44,605 bases of DNA from Halorubrum halophilum. GTDB lineage: Archaea; Halobacteriota; Halobacteria; Halobacteriales; Haloferacaceae. The translations under genes and the position numbers were made by a program. The notes beneath the pieces were generated by a model. The model was not told the origin of the DNA. It saw nothing but the letters and a program-made list of their open reading frames with translations, and made no database searches. This document shows, piece after piece, positions 32,421 to 42,471 of this stretch. The stretch lies in contig NZ_BBJP01000007.1 of the NCBI RefSeq assembly GCF_000739595.1, positions 1 through 44,605 of the forward strand. Reading direction: 5' to 3'. Within the stretch, counting starts at the first letter, position 1, and the number at the start of each line of letters is the position of its first letter.

Positions 32421-34496
32421 ATGTCAGACCGACACACGCTCGAACGGCTCAGCGAGGAGTACCGGACGAACGTCCCGGACGACCTCCGGGAGCCTCGCTC
32501 GTTCGACTGGTACCTCGACGCGCTGTACGAGGAGCCGCGGATCGCGCGGAACGCCCACCAGCGCGTCGCGGACATGTTCGACCACTACGGCACCCGCTAC
32601 GACGAGGAGCACGGGGTCGTCGAGTACGCGCTCGCCGCGGACGACCCCCTTCACGACGGCGAGAACGTCTTCTACGGCCGCGAGGTCCACGAGGCGATCC
32701 ACGAGTTCGTCAACAAGGTGAAGTCCGGCGCCCGCGGGCTCGGCCCCGAAAAGCGGATCAAGCTCCTCTTGGGCCCCGTCGGCTCGGGAAAGTCGCACTT
32801 CGACTGGCTGGTCCGGCGGTACTTCGAGGCGTACACGCACGAGGAGGCCGGCCGGATGTACACCTTCCGGTGGGTGAACCTCTGTTCGGTGATCGACGAC
32901 CAGGATCCCGGCGACGACACCGTCCGATCGCCGATGAATCAGGACCCGCTCGTGCTCATCCCGCGCGAACAGCGCGAGGGCGTGATCGACGAGATCAACG
33001 AGCGGCTCGACGCCCCCTACACCCTCCGGAACGACCAACACCCGGACCCGGCCTCGGAGTTCTACCTGAACGAGCTGCTCGCGTACTACGACGACGACCT
33101 CCAGCGCGTCCTCGACGAGCACGTCGAAGTCGTCCGGCTCGTCGCCGACGAGAACCGCCGGGAGTGCATCGAGACGTTCGAGCCGAAGGACAAGAAGAAC
33201 CAGGACGAGACGGAGCTCACCGGCGACGTCAACTACGCGAAGCTCGCCGTCTACGGCGAGTCCGACCCGCGCGCGTTCGACTACGCCGGCGCGTTCTGTA
33301 ACGCGAACCGCGGGCTGTTCTCCGGCGAAGAGCTCCTGAAGCTCCAGCGCGAGTTCCTCTACGACTTCCTCCACGCCTCCCAAGAGTCGACGATCAAGCC
33401 GAAGAACAATCCCCGGATCGACATCGATCAGGTGATCGTCGGCCGGACGAACATGCCGGAGTACCGCGAGAAGACCGGCGACGAGAAGATGGAGGCGTTC
33501 AACGACCGCACCAAGCGGATCGACTACCCCTACGTGTTGGAGTACGAGAGCGAGTCGGAGATATACGGGAAGATGCTCGACAACGCCGACGTGCCCAACG
33601 TCCACGTCGAGCCGCACGCCCTGGAGATGGCGGGCCTCTTCGGCGTGCTCACCCGGCTGGAGGAGCCGACCGACGAGACGGTGAGCCTCCTCGACAAGGC
33701 GAAGGTGTACAACGGCGAGCTGGAAGACGAGGAGATCGACCGCCGAAAGCTCCGCGAGGACGCCGCCGAGTCCGCCGACATCGGCGAGGGGATGGACGGC
33801 ATCTCCGCGCGGTTCGTCGGCGACGAGATCGCCGAGGCGATCATGGACGCCACCCATCGCGACCGCAACTACCTCTCGCCGCTGTCCGTCTTCGACCACT
33901 TCGAGGCGAACCTCGGCGGCCACGGCTCGATCGCGGAGTCGGACCTCGATCGGTACGAGCGCCTACTGGAGACCGTCCGCGAGGAGTACCGCGAGCGCGC
34001 CATCGAGGACGTGCGACACGCGTTGGCGTACGACGTGGACGAGCTCCGCCGGCAGGGCGAGAAGTACATGGACCACGTGATGGCGTACATCGACGACGAC
34101 ACCGTCGACGACGAGCTGACGGGGAGAGAGACCGAGCCGGACGAGACGTTCCTGCGCGCGGTCGAAGAGCAGCTCGACGTGCCCTCTGACCGCAAGGACG
34201 ACTTCCGGCAGGAGGTGTCGAACTGGGTCTCGCGGCGCGCCCGCGAGGGGCGCGGCTTCGATCCCCGGGAGAACGACCGGCTCCGGCGCGCCTTAGAGCG
34301 CAAGCTCTGGGAGGACAAGAAGCACAACATCAACTTCTCGGCGCTGGTCTCCGCGACCGACCTCGACGACGAGGAGCGGAGCGCGTGGGTCGACGCCTTG
34401 GTCGACCGCGGCTACTCCGAGGACGGCGCCGCCGAAGTGTTAGAGTACGCGGGCGCGGCGGTCGCCCGCTCCGAGATCGAGGACGGCGGGGACTGA
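32421..34496 (+). CDS. prkA: PrkA-type AAA+ serine protein kinase
   Basis: 691 residues, close to bacterial PrkA/YeaG (about 640). The N-terminal AAA domain has Walker A GPVGSGKS at 118-125 and the block FCNANRGLFSGEELLKLQREFLYDFLHASQE, followed by IDQVIVGRTNMPEYR, typical of PrkA. The C-terminal domain (from ~430) is the kinase-like/regulatory PrkA_C part: PNVHVEPHALEMAGLFGVLTRLEEP and SPLSVFDHFEANLGGHGSIAES. In Bacillus and Escherichia, PrkA acts in sporulation or stress and starvation responses. One base separates its stop from the next ATG, so this is the head of a four-gene operon: prkA, a second PrkA-like gene, yeaH and spoVR. Confidence 0.9.
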   Translation: MSDRHTLERLSEEYRTNVPDDLREPRSFDWYLDALYEEPRIARNAHQRVADMFDHYGTRYDEEHGVVEYALAADDPLHDGENVFYGREVHEAIHEFVNKVKSGARGLGPEKRIKLLLGPVGSGKSHFDWLVRRYFEAYTHEEAGRMYTFRWVNLCSVIDDQDPGDDTVRSPMNQDPLVLIPREQREGVIDEINERLDAPYTLRNDQHPDPASEFYLNELLAYYDDDLQRVLDEHVEVVRLVADENRRECIETFEPKDKKNQDETELTGDVNYAKLAVYGESDPRAFDYAGAFCNANRGLFSGEELLKLQREFLYDFLHASQESTIKPKNNPRIDIDQVIVGRTNMPEYREKTGDEKMEAFNDRTKRIDYPYVLEYESESEIYGKMLDNADVPNVHVEPHALEMAGLFGVLTRLEEPTDETVSLLDKAKVYNGELEDEEIDRRKLREDAAESADIGEGMDGISARFVGDEIAEAIMDATHRDRNYLSPLSVFDHFEANLGGHGSIAESDLDRYERLLETVREEYRERAIEDVRHALAYDVDELRRQGEKYMDHVMAYIDDDTVDDELTGRETEPDETFLRAVEEQLDVPSDRKDDFRQEVSNWVSRRAREGRGFDPRENDRLRRALERKLWEDKKHNINFSALVSATDLDDEERSAWVDALVDRGYSEDGAAEVLEYAGAAVARSEIEDGGD

Positions 34497-34497
34497 G

Positions 34498-36951
34498 ATG
34501 TCCGAACGCGACACGCCGGACGGGGACGCGTTCGTCCGCGACGCCGACGAGACGCTTCGGGGGGCGTACGACCCGCCGATGAGCCTCGAGGAGTACGTCG
34601 ACCGGGTGTTGACGAATCCGACCGCGGCCGCCTCCGGCGCGCGGTACCTCCTCGCGGCCGTCGAGTCGCAGGGGACCCGCGAGGTCCGCGAGCGCGGCGA
34701 GCGGCTGGAGCGCTACCGCTTCTTCGACGATCCGTTCAACGACGGAGAACACGCCGTGCTCGGCAATACCGGGGCGCTCAACGCGTTCGTCGACGACCTC
34801 CGGGCCGCCGCCGCGGGGCGCGGCAGCGACGAGACGATCGTGTGGATCGACGGCCCCACGGCTACCGGGAAGTCGGAGTTCAAGCGCTGTCTGGTGAACG
34901 GTCTCCGGGAGTTCTCGAAGACCGAGGCCGGCCGGCGATACACGGTCGAGTGGAATGTCACCGGGGCCGGTGGCGGCGGAAACGGGGGCGGCGCGGGCGC
35001 CGCGTCGCTCTCGTACGGGGACGGCGGCAACGCCGGAGCGTGGTACCGGAGCCCCGTCCAGACGCATCCCCTCTCGGTGTTCCCCAAGGCGGTCCGGGAG
35101 TCGATCGCCGACGCCGTCGACGACGACGCCTACCCGATCGCGGCCGACGTGGACCTGGACCCGTTCAGCCGCGAGGCGTACGACCACCTCGAATCGGTGT
35201 ACCGCGACGAGGGGCGTCGGGACCTGTTCTCGGCGATCACCGACCGCGACCACCTGCGCGTGACGAGCTATGTCGTCGACGTGGGCGAGGGGATCGGCGT
35301 GCTCCACGCTGAGGACGACGGGAGCCCGAAGGAGCGGCTCGTCGGCTCGTGGATGGGCGGGATGCTCCGCGAGCTCGACTCGCGCGGCCGGAAGAACCCG
35401 CAGGCGTTCAGCTACGACGGCGTGCTCTCGCAGGGCAACGGCGTGGCGACCGTCGTCGAGGACGCCAGCCAGCACGCCGACCTCCTCCGTCGACTCCTCA
35501 ACGTCCCCGACGAGCGCCGCGTGAAGCTCGACAAGGGGATCGGGATGGATCTCGACACCCAGCTCATCGTCATCTCGAACCCCGACCTCGACGCCGAGCT
35601 CGACCGCCACGCCGAGCGCGAGGGGGCGGACCCGCTGAAGGCGCTGAAGCGCCGCCTCACCCGCCACGAGTTCCGGTACCTCACGAACCGGCGGCTGGAG
35701 GCGGAGCTGCTGCGGCGCGAGGTCGGCGGACCCCGGGGCGTGCCCACAGTTGACGGGGTCGAGGACGACGGGGAGGCCGAGGAGAGCGCCCCCGGCGACG
35801 ATCCGGCCCGAGACCCCGCGAGCGAGCCCGGCGCGGCGGCGCTCACGATCGGCGTCCGCGACGGCGACGGCGGGGTCACGGAGCGCGAGCTCGCGCCTCA
35901 CGCGGTCGGCGCGGCCGCGCTGTACGCGGTCGTCACGCGGCTCGACACCGACGATCTGCCGGCGGGAATCGACCTCGTCGAGAAGGCGGAGCTGTACGAG
36001 GCCGGCGAGATCCGGCGCGAGCGCGGCGGCGAGGAGGAGCGGGTCGCCGTCGACGACGTCGAGTTCGGCGACGGCGACGGCCGGAACGGCGTCCCGGTCA
36101 CCTACGTCCGCGACGCGGTCGCGGAGCTGCTCGGGTCGGACGCCGACCGCAACCACCCGGAACTGCCGGTCGAGCGGGTGGTCACGCCGACCGACGTGCT
36201 CGACGCGATGGCCGAGGGGCTCTCCGACGCGCCGGTGTTCTCGCAGGCCGAGGTCGCGGAGTTCGAGAGCCGGAAGTCGCCCGTGGCCGAGCGCGTGCGC
36301 GAGCGCCAGCGGGCGGACGTGGTCGACGCGATCCTCGCCGCGGAGACCGTCCCGGAGGCGACCGTGGCCGAGTACGTCGAACACGTGTACGCGTGGGACG
36401 CCGACGAGCCGGTCGAGACCGAGCGCGGTCCGGAGGAGCCGGACGCGCTTACGATGAAGGTGTTCGAGACGGAGACGCTCGGCCGGTTCGACGAGAGCGA
36501 CTACCGCGGGACCGACCCCGCCGAGTCGGTCGCGGCGTTCCGGCGCGAGCGGGTGATCCGCGCGCTCACCCGGTACGCGTGGCGGAACCGCGGCGACGCG
36601 TTCAGCGTCGACGACGTCGAGCTTGGCGAGATCCCGGAGCTGAAGGCGGTGCTGGAGTCGAACGACCTCGCGGACGTGAAACGGCGGTTCCCTGACCTCG
36701 ACCCCGCCGAGTGGGCCGACCCTCCCGCCGACACCGAGACGGAGCGCGTGAAGGCGGCGACGATATCGCGGCTGGTTGAGCGAGGGTACAGCCCCGCCTC
36801 GGCCGAGTTGACGAGCCGCGCCGTGATGCGGAGCGTCCGCGACGAGTGGACGGGGCTAACCGCCGACGGCGGCGCGGACGGGTCGCGCGACTCGGACCGC
36901 CCGAGGGGCGACCGCGGCGGCCGGAACGGAGGTGGTCGGACGTGGGACTGA
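34498..36951 (+). CDS. Second, divergent PrkA-like AAA+ protein
   Basis: 817 residues. Walker A is GPTATGKS at 119-126. Later blocks match the first PrkA in order: [28 protein letters not shown] and [16 protein letters not shown] in the AAA part, then [29 protein letters not shown] and [13 protein letters not shown] in the C-terminal part. It differs by a Gly-rich insert after Walker A (GAGGGGNGGGAGAA, ~155-170), a long acidic insert (~415-450), and an Arg/Gly tail. It is much less like bacterial PrkA and probably forms a partner subunit. The following gene's GTG overlaps its 3' end by 10 bases. Confidence 0.85.
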   Translation: MSERDTPDGDAFVRDADETLRGAYDPPMSLEEYVDRVLTNPTAAASGARYLLAAVESQGTREVRERGERLERYRFFDDPFNDGEHAVLGNTGALNAFVDDLRAAAAGRGSDETIVWIDGPTATGKSEFKRCLVNGLREFSKTEAGRRYTVEWNVTGAGGGGNGGGAGAASLSYGDGGNAGAWYRSPVQTHPLSVFPKAVRESIADAVDDDAYPIAADVDLDPFSREAYDHLESVYRDEGRRDLFSAITDRDHLRVTSYVVDVGEGIGVLHAEDDGSPKERLVGSWMGGMLRELDSRGRKNPQAFSYDGVLSQGNGVATVVEDASQHADLLRRLLNVPDERRVKLDKGIGMDLDTQLIVISNPDLDAELDRHAEREGADPLKALKRRLTRHEFRYLTNRRLEAELLRREVGGPRGVPTVDGVEDDGEAEESAPGDDPARDPASEPGAAALTIGVRDGDGGVTERELAPHAVGAAALYAVVTRLDTDDLPAGIDLVEKAELYEAGEIRRERGGEEERVAVDDVEFGDGDGRNGVPVTYVRDAVAELLGSDADRNHPELPVERVVTPTDVLDAMAEGLSDAPVFSQAEVAEFESRKSPVAERVRERQRADVVDAILAAETVPEATVAEYVEHVYAWDADEPVETERGPEEPDALTMKVFETETLGRFDESDYRGTDPAESVAAFRRERVIRALTRYAWRNRGDAFSVDDVELGEIPELKAVLESNDLADVKRRFPDLDPAEWADPPADTETERVKAATISRLVERGYSPASAELTSRAVMRSVRDEWTGLTADGGADGSRDSDRPRGDRGGRNGGGRTWD

Positions 36952-38324
36952 CCGAGGACCGCGAGCGCTTCCGCGAGGTGGGCGAACAGCGCCGCGAGGA
37001 CCTCGCGGAGTTCATCAGCCACGGCGATCTGGGCGGCTCCGGCCCCGATCGGGTCCGAATTCCCGTCAAGATTGTCGACCTCCCCGAGTTCGAGTACGAC
37101 CGGCGGGAGGCCGGCGGCGTCGGGCAGGGACGGGGCGGCCAGCCGCAGCCCGGACAGCCCGTCGATCCCGAGCCCGACGGCGACGAGGAGGGCGACCCGG
37201 GCGAGGAGGGCGGCGAGCACGAGTACTACGAGATGGACCCGGAGGAGTTCGCGCGAGAGCTCGACGAGGAGCTCGGGCTCGACCTCGAGCCGAAGGGAAA
37301 ACGGGTCGTCGAGGAGACGGAAGGCGACTTCACCGACACCGCCCGCGCCGGCCCGCGGGGGACCCTCGACGTGGACGAGTTCTTCAAGCGCGGGCTGAAG
37401 CGGCACCTCGCGACCGACTTCGACGGGGAATACGTTCGCGAGGGACTCCGCGTCGCCGACGCCGACGTCGACGACGTGTTCGCGTGGGCGCGCGACCAGG
37501 GGATCCCCGTCTCGCGGGCGTGGATCGCCGACGCCGCGGCGACCGCGGCGGACGAACACGACGGGCCCGTGGAGGCGCTGGACCGGTGGGAGAGCTTCGA
37601 CGCGCTCGACGACGAACTCGACCGCGAGCCCGCCACGCACCGGATCCGCCGGGAGGGGCTCGACAGCGTCCCCTTCCGCCGGGAGGACGAGCGGTTCCGC
37701 CACCCCGAGGTGATCGAGAAGCGCGAGCGCAACGTCGTCGTCGTGAACGTCCGAGACGCGTCCGGCTCGATGCGCGAGACGAAACGCGAGCTGGTCGAGC
37801 GCGTGTTCACGCCGATGGACTGGTACCTGACCGGGAAGTACGACGCCGCGGAGTTCCGGTACGTCGTCCACGACGCCGAGGCGTGGGAGGTCGACCGCGA
37901 GGAGTTCTTCGGGATCCAGTCGGGCGGCGGCACCCGGATCTCGAGCGCCTACGAGCTGGTCGCGGAGATCTTAGCGGAGTACCCCTACAGCGAGTGGAAC
38001 CGCTACGTGTTCGCCGCCGGCGACTCCGAGAACGCCGGCAGAGACACGACCGAGTCGGTGATCCCGCTGATGGAGTCGATCGACGCCAACCTCCACGCGT
38101 ACGTGGAGACCCAGCCGGGCGGCGCCGCGCCGAACGCGCGCCACGCCGACGAGGTCGAGGACGCGCTCGGCGACGCGAGCGATGTCGCCGTCGCCCGCGT
38201 CTCAGACTCCGAGGACGTGACCGACGCCATCTACGAGATCCTCAGCACGGAGACGGAGGGCGACGTGACCGCGACCGCCGGCGAGGCGGCGAGGGGGCGG
38301 ACCGACAGGGGTGACCGCCGATGA
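36942..38324 (+). CDS. yeaH: YeaH/DUF444 family protein with von Willebrand-like domain
   Basis: 460 residues from GTG 36942, which overlaps the end of the previous gene. The N-terminus [20 protein letters not shown] with [29 protein letters not shown] is typical of DUF444, followed by a Gly/Gln/Asp-rich loop. A metal-site-like DASGSM (near 272) lies in [20 protein letters not shown], and [24 protein letters not shown] matches the second VWA half. In Escherichia yeaH is co-transcribed with yeaG (prkA) and is a likely adaptor. The ATGA overlap with spoVR shows coupling. Confidence 0.88.
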   Translation: MGLTEDRERFREVGEQRREDLAEFISHGDLGGSGPDRVRIPVKIVDLPEFEYDRREAGGVGQGRGGQPQPGQPVDPEPDGDEEGDPGEEGGEHEYYEMDPEEFARELDEELGLDLEPKGKRVVEETEGDFTDTARAGPRGTLDVDEFFKRGLKRHLATDFDGEYVREGLRVADADVDDVFAWARDQGIPVSRAWIADAAATAADEHDGPVEALDRWESFDALDDELDREPATHRIRREGLDSVPFRREDERFRHPEVIEKRERNVVVVNVRDASGSMRETKRELVERVFTPMDWYLTGKYDAAEFRYVVHDAEAWEVDREEFFGIQSGGGTRISSAYELVAEILAEYPYSEWNRYVFAAGDSENAGRDTTESVIPLMESIDANLHAYVETQPGGAAPNARHADEVEDALGDASDVAVARVSDSEDVTDAIYEILSTETEGDVTATAGEAARGRTDRGDRR

Positions 38325-40405
38325 GAGACGAGCGCGTCGAGGCGAAACGCGAGGCGGAGTCCCTCGACGAGCCCGCCGCGGAAGCGCGCGAACTCGCCGA
38401 ACGGCTCGGGTTAGCGCCGTACCCGGTCCGGTACTGGGTCGTCGATCACGACGAGATGAACGAGCTGATCGCGTACGGCGGCTTCCAGCGGCGCTACCCC
38501 CACTGGCGCTGGGGGATGAACTACGAGCGCCAGCGCAAGAAGGACCGTCACGGGCTCGGGAAGGCGTTCGAGATCGTCAACAACGACGACCCGAGCCACG
38601 CGTTCCTTCAGGAGTCGAACTCGGCGGCCGACCAGAAGGCCGTGATCACCCACGTCGAGGCGCACGCCGACTTCTTCGCGAACAACCGCTGGTTCGGGCT
38701 GTACGCCGACCGCGGCGAGGGCGGGCCGAACGCCGCGGCGCGGCTGGAGCGTAACGCCGACCGGATCGCCGCCATCGCTGACCGCTCGGCGGTCGACCGC
38801 GACGAGGTCGAGCGCCTGATCGACGCCGTGAGTGCGTTAGAGGACACGATCGACCAGCACAACCCGGTCGACGCCGCGCGCTCGGTCGACGAGCCGGGAG
38901 TCGCCGAGGACGTGAACGACCCCAATGAGGACCCGCTCGCGGCGATCGAAGACCGGATCGCGGAGCTGGACCTCTCCGAGGAGGTGCGCCGCGACGTGTT
39001 CGACGACGAGTGGCTCGAGGCCAGAGGCGAGGGCGTCGAGCCGGAGGAGCCGCGCCCGGACGTGCTCGCCTTCCTCCGCGACTACGGGAAGCGGTACGAC
39101 CCCGAGAGCGGGAAGGCGGTCGACCGCGAGCCGTGGGAGACGACCGTCATCGACGCGCTCCGCGAGGAGGCGTACTACTTCGCGGGACAAAAGTCGACGA
39201 AGGTGCTCAACGAGGGATGGGCTACATATTGGGAATCGGTCATGATGGGCGGCGAGGGGTTCGCCGGCCCCGACGAGTTCCTCACGTACGCCGACCACAT
39301 GTCTCGGGTGCTCGGTTCGCCCGGGCTCAACCCCTACAAGCTCGGATTCGAACTGTGGACCCACGTGGAGCTGCGGGCCGCCCGCCGGGACGTGATCGAC
39401 AAGCTGCTTCGAGTCGAGGGAGTGACGCCCGAGAACTTCCACTCGCGGATCGATCTGGACGAGGTCGCCGCAGCGCTCGAACCCCATCCCGCGATCGCCG
39501 GGGCGGGGCCGGCGACGCTCGACGAACTCTCCGACCTCGCCGCCGACGGCGACCCGCGCGTCGACGCCGAGGCGGTCGACCGGGCGCTGTCGGCGCGGGG
39601 CGAGGAGCTGACGGGGACCGAGGGCGGCGGCGAGACCGGCCCCAGAACAGACCCGGACATCGAGCGCTACCCGTGGAAGCTGCTCACGCGCGAGGGGCTC
39701 GCGGAGCGCCACTACGTCCTCTCGCGGCCCGAACACCGGGGCGCCCTCCGGAACGTCTCGCGGGAGACGCTGGCCGAACGGGCGCGGTACATGTTCGACG
39801 TCGATCGGTACGCGACCGTCGACGAGGCGCTCGCAGACGTGGACCGAACCGCCGGCTGGGACCGGATGTTGGAGGTTCGGGAGAGCCATAACGACGTGAC
39901 GTTCATCGACGCGTTCCTCACCGACGAATTCGTGCGCGAGGGGAACTACTTCACCTACGAGTACAGCCACGCGACCGAACAGCACCACGTCGCCAGCGTC
40001 GACACCGACGACGTGCGGAAGAAGCTCCTCCTCCGGTTCACGAACTTCGGGAAGCCGACGATCGTCGTGCTCGACGGCAACTTCCGGAACCGGGGCGAGC
40101 TCCTCCTCGGCCACCGGTACAACGGGGTCGCGCTCGACGAGGAGTCGGCGAAGGCGACCCTGGAGCGCGTCTTCGAGCTGTGGGGACGGCCGGTGAACCT
40201 CGCGACGATCCGCGTCGAGTACTCCGAGGAGGCGATCCGGCGCGCCAAGCGGCGAGGCACCGAGCCGGGGGGCGAAGAGGTCGGCGTGCGCTTCCAATAC
40301 GACGGCGGCGAGGTGACGGAACACGACCTCGACCCCGAGATCAGAGAACGGATCGCGGCGGACGAGGTCGACTACGACACGAAACCCGACGACTGGCTGG
40401 CGTGA
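38321..40405 (+). CDS. SpoVR family protein (YcgB-like)
   Basis: 694 residues. SpoVR/YcgB signature blocks are clear: [86 protein letters not shown] and [20 protein letters not shown]. It is longer than bacterial YcgB (~510) because of an acidic Glu/Asp-rich insertion around 190-260 and added C-terminal sequence. SpoVR affects spore cortex formation in Bacillus; archaea make neither spores nor such cortex, so its job here is unknown but must be tied to the PrkA pair and YeaH in the same operon. Its ATG overlaps the yeaH stop (ATGA). Confidence 0.9.
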   Translation: MRDERVEAKREAESLDEPAAEARELAERLGLAPYPVRYWVVDHDEMNELIAYGGFQRRYPHWRWGMNYERQRKKDRHGLGKAFEIVNNDDPSHAFLQESNSAADQKAVITHVEAHADFFANNRWFGLYADRGEGGPNAAARLERNADRIAAIADRSAVDRDEVERLIDAVSALEDTIDQHNPVDAARSVDEPGVAEDVNDPNEDPLAAIEDRIAELDLSEEVRRDVFDDEWLEARGEGVEPEEPRPDVLAFLRDYGKRYDPESGKAVDREPWETTVIDALREEAYYFAGQKSTKVLNEGWATYWESVMMGGEGFAGPDEFLTYADHMSRVLGSPGLNPYKLGFELWTHVELRAARRDVIDKLLRVEGVTPENFHSRIDLDEVAAALEPHPAIAGAGPATLDELSDLAADGDPRVDAEAVDRALSARGEELTGTEGGGETGPRTDPDIERYPWKLLTREGLAERHYVLSRPEHRGALRNVSRETLAERARYMFDVDRYATVDEALADVDRTAGWDRMLEVRESHNDVTFIDAFLTDEFVREGNYFTYEYSHATEQHHVASVDTDDVRKKLLLRFTNFGKPTIVVLDGNFRNRGELLLGHRYNGVALDEESAKATLERVFELWGRPVNLATIRVEYSEEAIRRAKRRGTEPGGEEVGVRFQYDGGEVTEHDLDPEIRERIAADEVDYDTKPDDWLA

Positions 40406-40450
40406 GGAGCGGAACGGAAAAGGGTCGACGAGCCGCGAACGGCGGCGGTC

Positions 40451-41149
40451 CTACGCCAAGTCCGCGACCAGCGCGGCGACGGCGTCCGTCTCCTCCTCGT
40501 TGATCCCGTGACCCATCCCCTCGTAGATCCGCTCGTCCACGTCCGCGCCGAGCGCCCCCAGCACCTCGGCGGTCTCGTGGACCCGCTCCTCGGGGATGTG
40601 CGGGTCGACATCGCTGCACCCGAGGAACGCTGGCGTCCCCGCGAGCGCGGCGGCGGCGTCCCCGTCGACCGCGGCCGCCGCGTGAGAGACGTAGTCGTCG
40701 AGATCGATCGACTCACCGATGAGCCCACCGCTCAGGACCGCGAGCCCGCCGTACCGCGTCGGGTTCCGCGCGACGAACTCGCTCGCGAGGCAGGCGCCCT
40801 GCGAGAAGCCCCCGACGACGACGCGCTCGGCCGGGACCCCCGCGTCTGTCGCGGTCTCGACCGCGCGACCGACCGCTCGCAGCCCGGAGCTCCGACCGGG
40901 CTCGTTCTCGGCGACCGGCGCGAGGAAGGAGTTCGGATACCACGTGTTCGCCGCCGCCTGCGGCGCGATGATCGCGACGTCGCCGTCGCCGGCGACCTGC
41001 TGCCCGAACTCGACGATGCTGCGCGCGGTCGCGCCGCGGCCGTGGACGAGGATGACGGCGGCGTCAGCCGTCTCAATGTCGGTGCCGGCAGTCACCAGCG
41101 GCTCGTCGGCGTGCGGATCGTCGCCCGCGTGCGGCGATCCTCGGCTCAT
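40451..41149 (-). CDS. Alpha/beta hydrolase (phospholipase/carboxylesterase type)
   Basis: 232 residues. AVILVHGRGATARS is the oxyanion-side loop, S116 lies in the nucleophile elbow GGFSQGAC, an Asp near 180-182 follows GCSDVDPHIP, and H214 lies in GMGHGI. The pattern fits the YpfH/Abhydrolase_2 group of small esterases. The ATG at 41149 overlaps the stop of the VOC-domain gene (ATGA), so the two are co-translated, an arrangement known in haloarchaea where a glyoxalase-like protein pairs with an esterase. The substrate is unknown. Confidence 0.85.
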   Translation of the reverse strand: MSRGSPHAGDDPHADEPLVTAGTDIETADAAVILVHGRGATARSIVEFGQQVAGDGDVAIIAPQAAANTWYPNSFLAPVAENEPGRSSGLRAVGRAVETATDAGVPAERVVVGGFSQGACLASEFVARNPTRYGGLAVLSGGLIGESIDLDDYVSHAAAAVDGDAAAALAGTPAFLGCSDVDPHIPEERVHETAEVLGALGADVDERIYEGMGHGINEEETDAVAALVADLA

Positions 41150-41760
41150 ACGCCGACGCCCGCGTCCGCGTCGGGGAGGTCGTGCTTCTTCACGGGGAGA
41201 CCGAGCTCCTCTAAGGCGCCCTTCATGTGCCGGTCCTGTGCGAAGTCGGCGCCGTCCTCCTCGCGGAGACGCTGGGCGGTCGCGAGGACCTCGCCCTTGC
41301 GGTCGTCGGGGATCTCGTACTTGTCGGCGGAGAGCTCGATGACGAGCCCGTTGTTGTCCTGGGTGTAGATCGAGTGGAAGATCCCCCGGTCGAACACGTT
41401 GTACCCCTTGCCGGCCTCTTCGAGGGCCGCCATGATGTCCTCGTACTCGTCGGGCTCAACGCTGAAACAGAGGTGGTGGACGGCACCCGTTCCCGCGCGC
41501 TGGCCGCGCGCGGAGGGTCGGTCGTCGCTCACGAAGAAGGTCAGAATCCGACCGTCGCCGGTGTCGAAGAACAGGTGCGTCTGCGAGGGGTCGTCGAGGT
41601 TCGGCTGGCGGAGGACGAGCGGCATGCCGAGTAGGTCGCGGTAGAACGCGATCGTGTCGGCCTCGTTGCTCCCCCAGACCGTGATGTGGTCGGTACCAGT
41701 GGTGTGGAACGGTGCGTCGGGCAGGTCCGTCGTGACCGGAGCCGCGGATTCGTCGCTCAT
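41146..41760 (-). CDS. VOC family (glyoxalase/ring-cleaving dioxygenase-like) protein
   Basis: 204 residues. Metal ligand candidates are H25 (TGTDHITVWG), H95 or H96 (GAVHHLCFSV) and E142 (LVIELSADKYEI), the order found in glyoxalases and extradiol dioxygenases. HLFFDTGDGRILTFF is a typical strand. The N-terminal module holds two beta-alpha-beta repeats; a helical tail of about 55 residues follows. A CTTTTATCC box on the minus strand (~41784-41793) is 27 bases before ATG 41760, so this is the first gene of the two-gene operon. Confidence 0.87.
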   Translation of the reverse strand: MSDESAAPVTTDLPDAPFHTTGTDHITVWGSNEADTIAFYRDLLGMPLVLRQPNLDDPSQTHLFFDTGDGRILTFFVSDDRPSARGQRAGTGAVHHLCFSVEPDEYEDIMAALEEAGKGYNVFDRGIFHSIYTQDNNGLVIELSADKYEIPDDRKGEVLATAQRLREEDGADFAQDRHMKGALEELGLPVKKHDLPDADAGVGV

Positions 41761-41892
41761 ACCACCGATACGAGACGGACACGGATAAAAGCGAAAGGGA
41801 CCGCCGAGCCACCCGCTGACATCGGTGTTATCCGATCGGAGGGCGGGCCGCCGAAACGAACCCCTTAATCCGGGGAATGCGAACCGGAAGAC

Positions 41893-42039
41893 ATGGAGAT
41901 ACTGCTACACTCCGGACTCGAACACCCGAACACCCTGTGGATCGCGATCGCCGCGGTCGTCTCGTTCGCGCTCGGCGCCGTTTCGGCGACGTACAGTCGA
42001 CGGCTCGCGTCCCCGTTCCGAGACTCCGCCGAGGAGTGA
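41893..42039 (+). CDS. 48-residue membrane protein
   Basis: A small gene, 48 residues (MEILLHSGLEHPNTLW...). It has one membrane helix of about 20 residues (LWIAIAAVVSFALGAVSA), then a basic YSRRL turn and an acidic end (DSAEE). A CCCTTAATCC box lies 27 bases before the ATG, as for other leaderless genes here, and the codon use fits the region. It resembles short haloarchaeal membrane proteins of unknown role. No partner is evident; its 3' end is 43 bases from the convergent small gene. Confidence 0.65.
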   Translation: MEILLHSGLEHPNTLWIAIAAVVSFALGAVSATYSRRLASPFRDSAEE

Positions 42040-42082
42040 TCGCCGGGGCTCGAACCGGGACACGGCCCGCCGGATCGAGCGG

Positions 42083-42292
42083 CTAGGGCCGCTGCCAGAC
42101 CGGCGGGGCGACGCCGAGCGCCCGAACGACAGCCGGGTAGCCGAACGCGACGACGAACACGAGCAGCATCGACGGGAGGAACGAGAGCGATCCGACGACG
42201 CGCTCGACGAGCGCTAACACGACGAACATCACGACGAACATCACGCCCCAGTGGGGTGCGAGCTGTCGGACTTTCTCCGCGGTATCGGTCAT
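42083..42292 (-). CDS. Small membrane protein, two helices
   Basis: 69 residues. MTDTAEKVRQLAPHWGVMF begins a first membrane helix that runs through VVMFVVLALVERV, and a second helix follows (SFLPSMLLVFVVAFGYPAVV). The end is APPVWQRP. No motif is seen. A GTATATCC box on the minus strand (~42312-42322) is 27 bases before ATG 42292. The 180 bases between this gene and the next to the right hold only that promoter. Confidence 0.7.
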   Translation of the reverse strand: MTDTAEKVRQLAPHWGVMFVVMFVVLALVERVVGSLSFLPSMLLVFVVAFGYPAVVRALGVAPPVWQRP

Positions 42293-42471
42293 ACGCCTCG
42301 CAACGGGCCCGACGGATATACGTTGCCGGTCACGGCGTGCGCGTCGAGAGCGGCGAACTCCCGTCGCTCACGCCGTTCGCTTGCGGGCGCTCCCGTCGAA
42401 CCCGGGAAAAGAACCGAGTGCGGTTGTCGGACAGAAATCGACGAAGGGAGCTGACCGGACGGTGCCGGGCG

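Noticed and set aside
34330-36384. Long open frame on the minus strand (684 codons) opposite the second PrkA gene; similar at 32424-33923 and 36501-37871
   Set aside because: High GC content keeps antisense frames open. These would encode Arg/Val/Leu-rich proteins with no family features, opposite clear genes.
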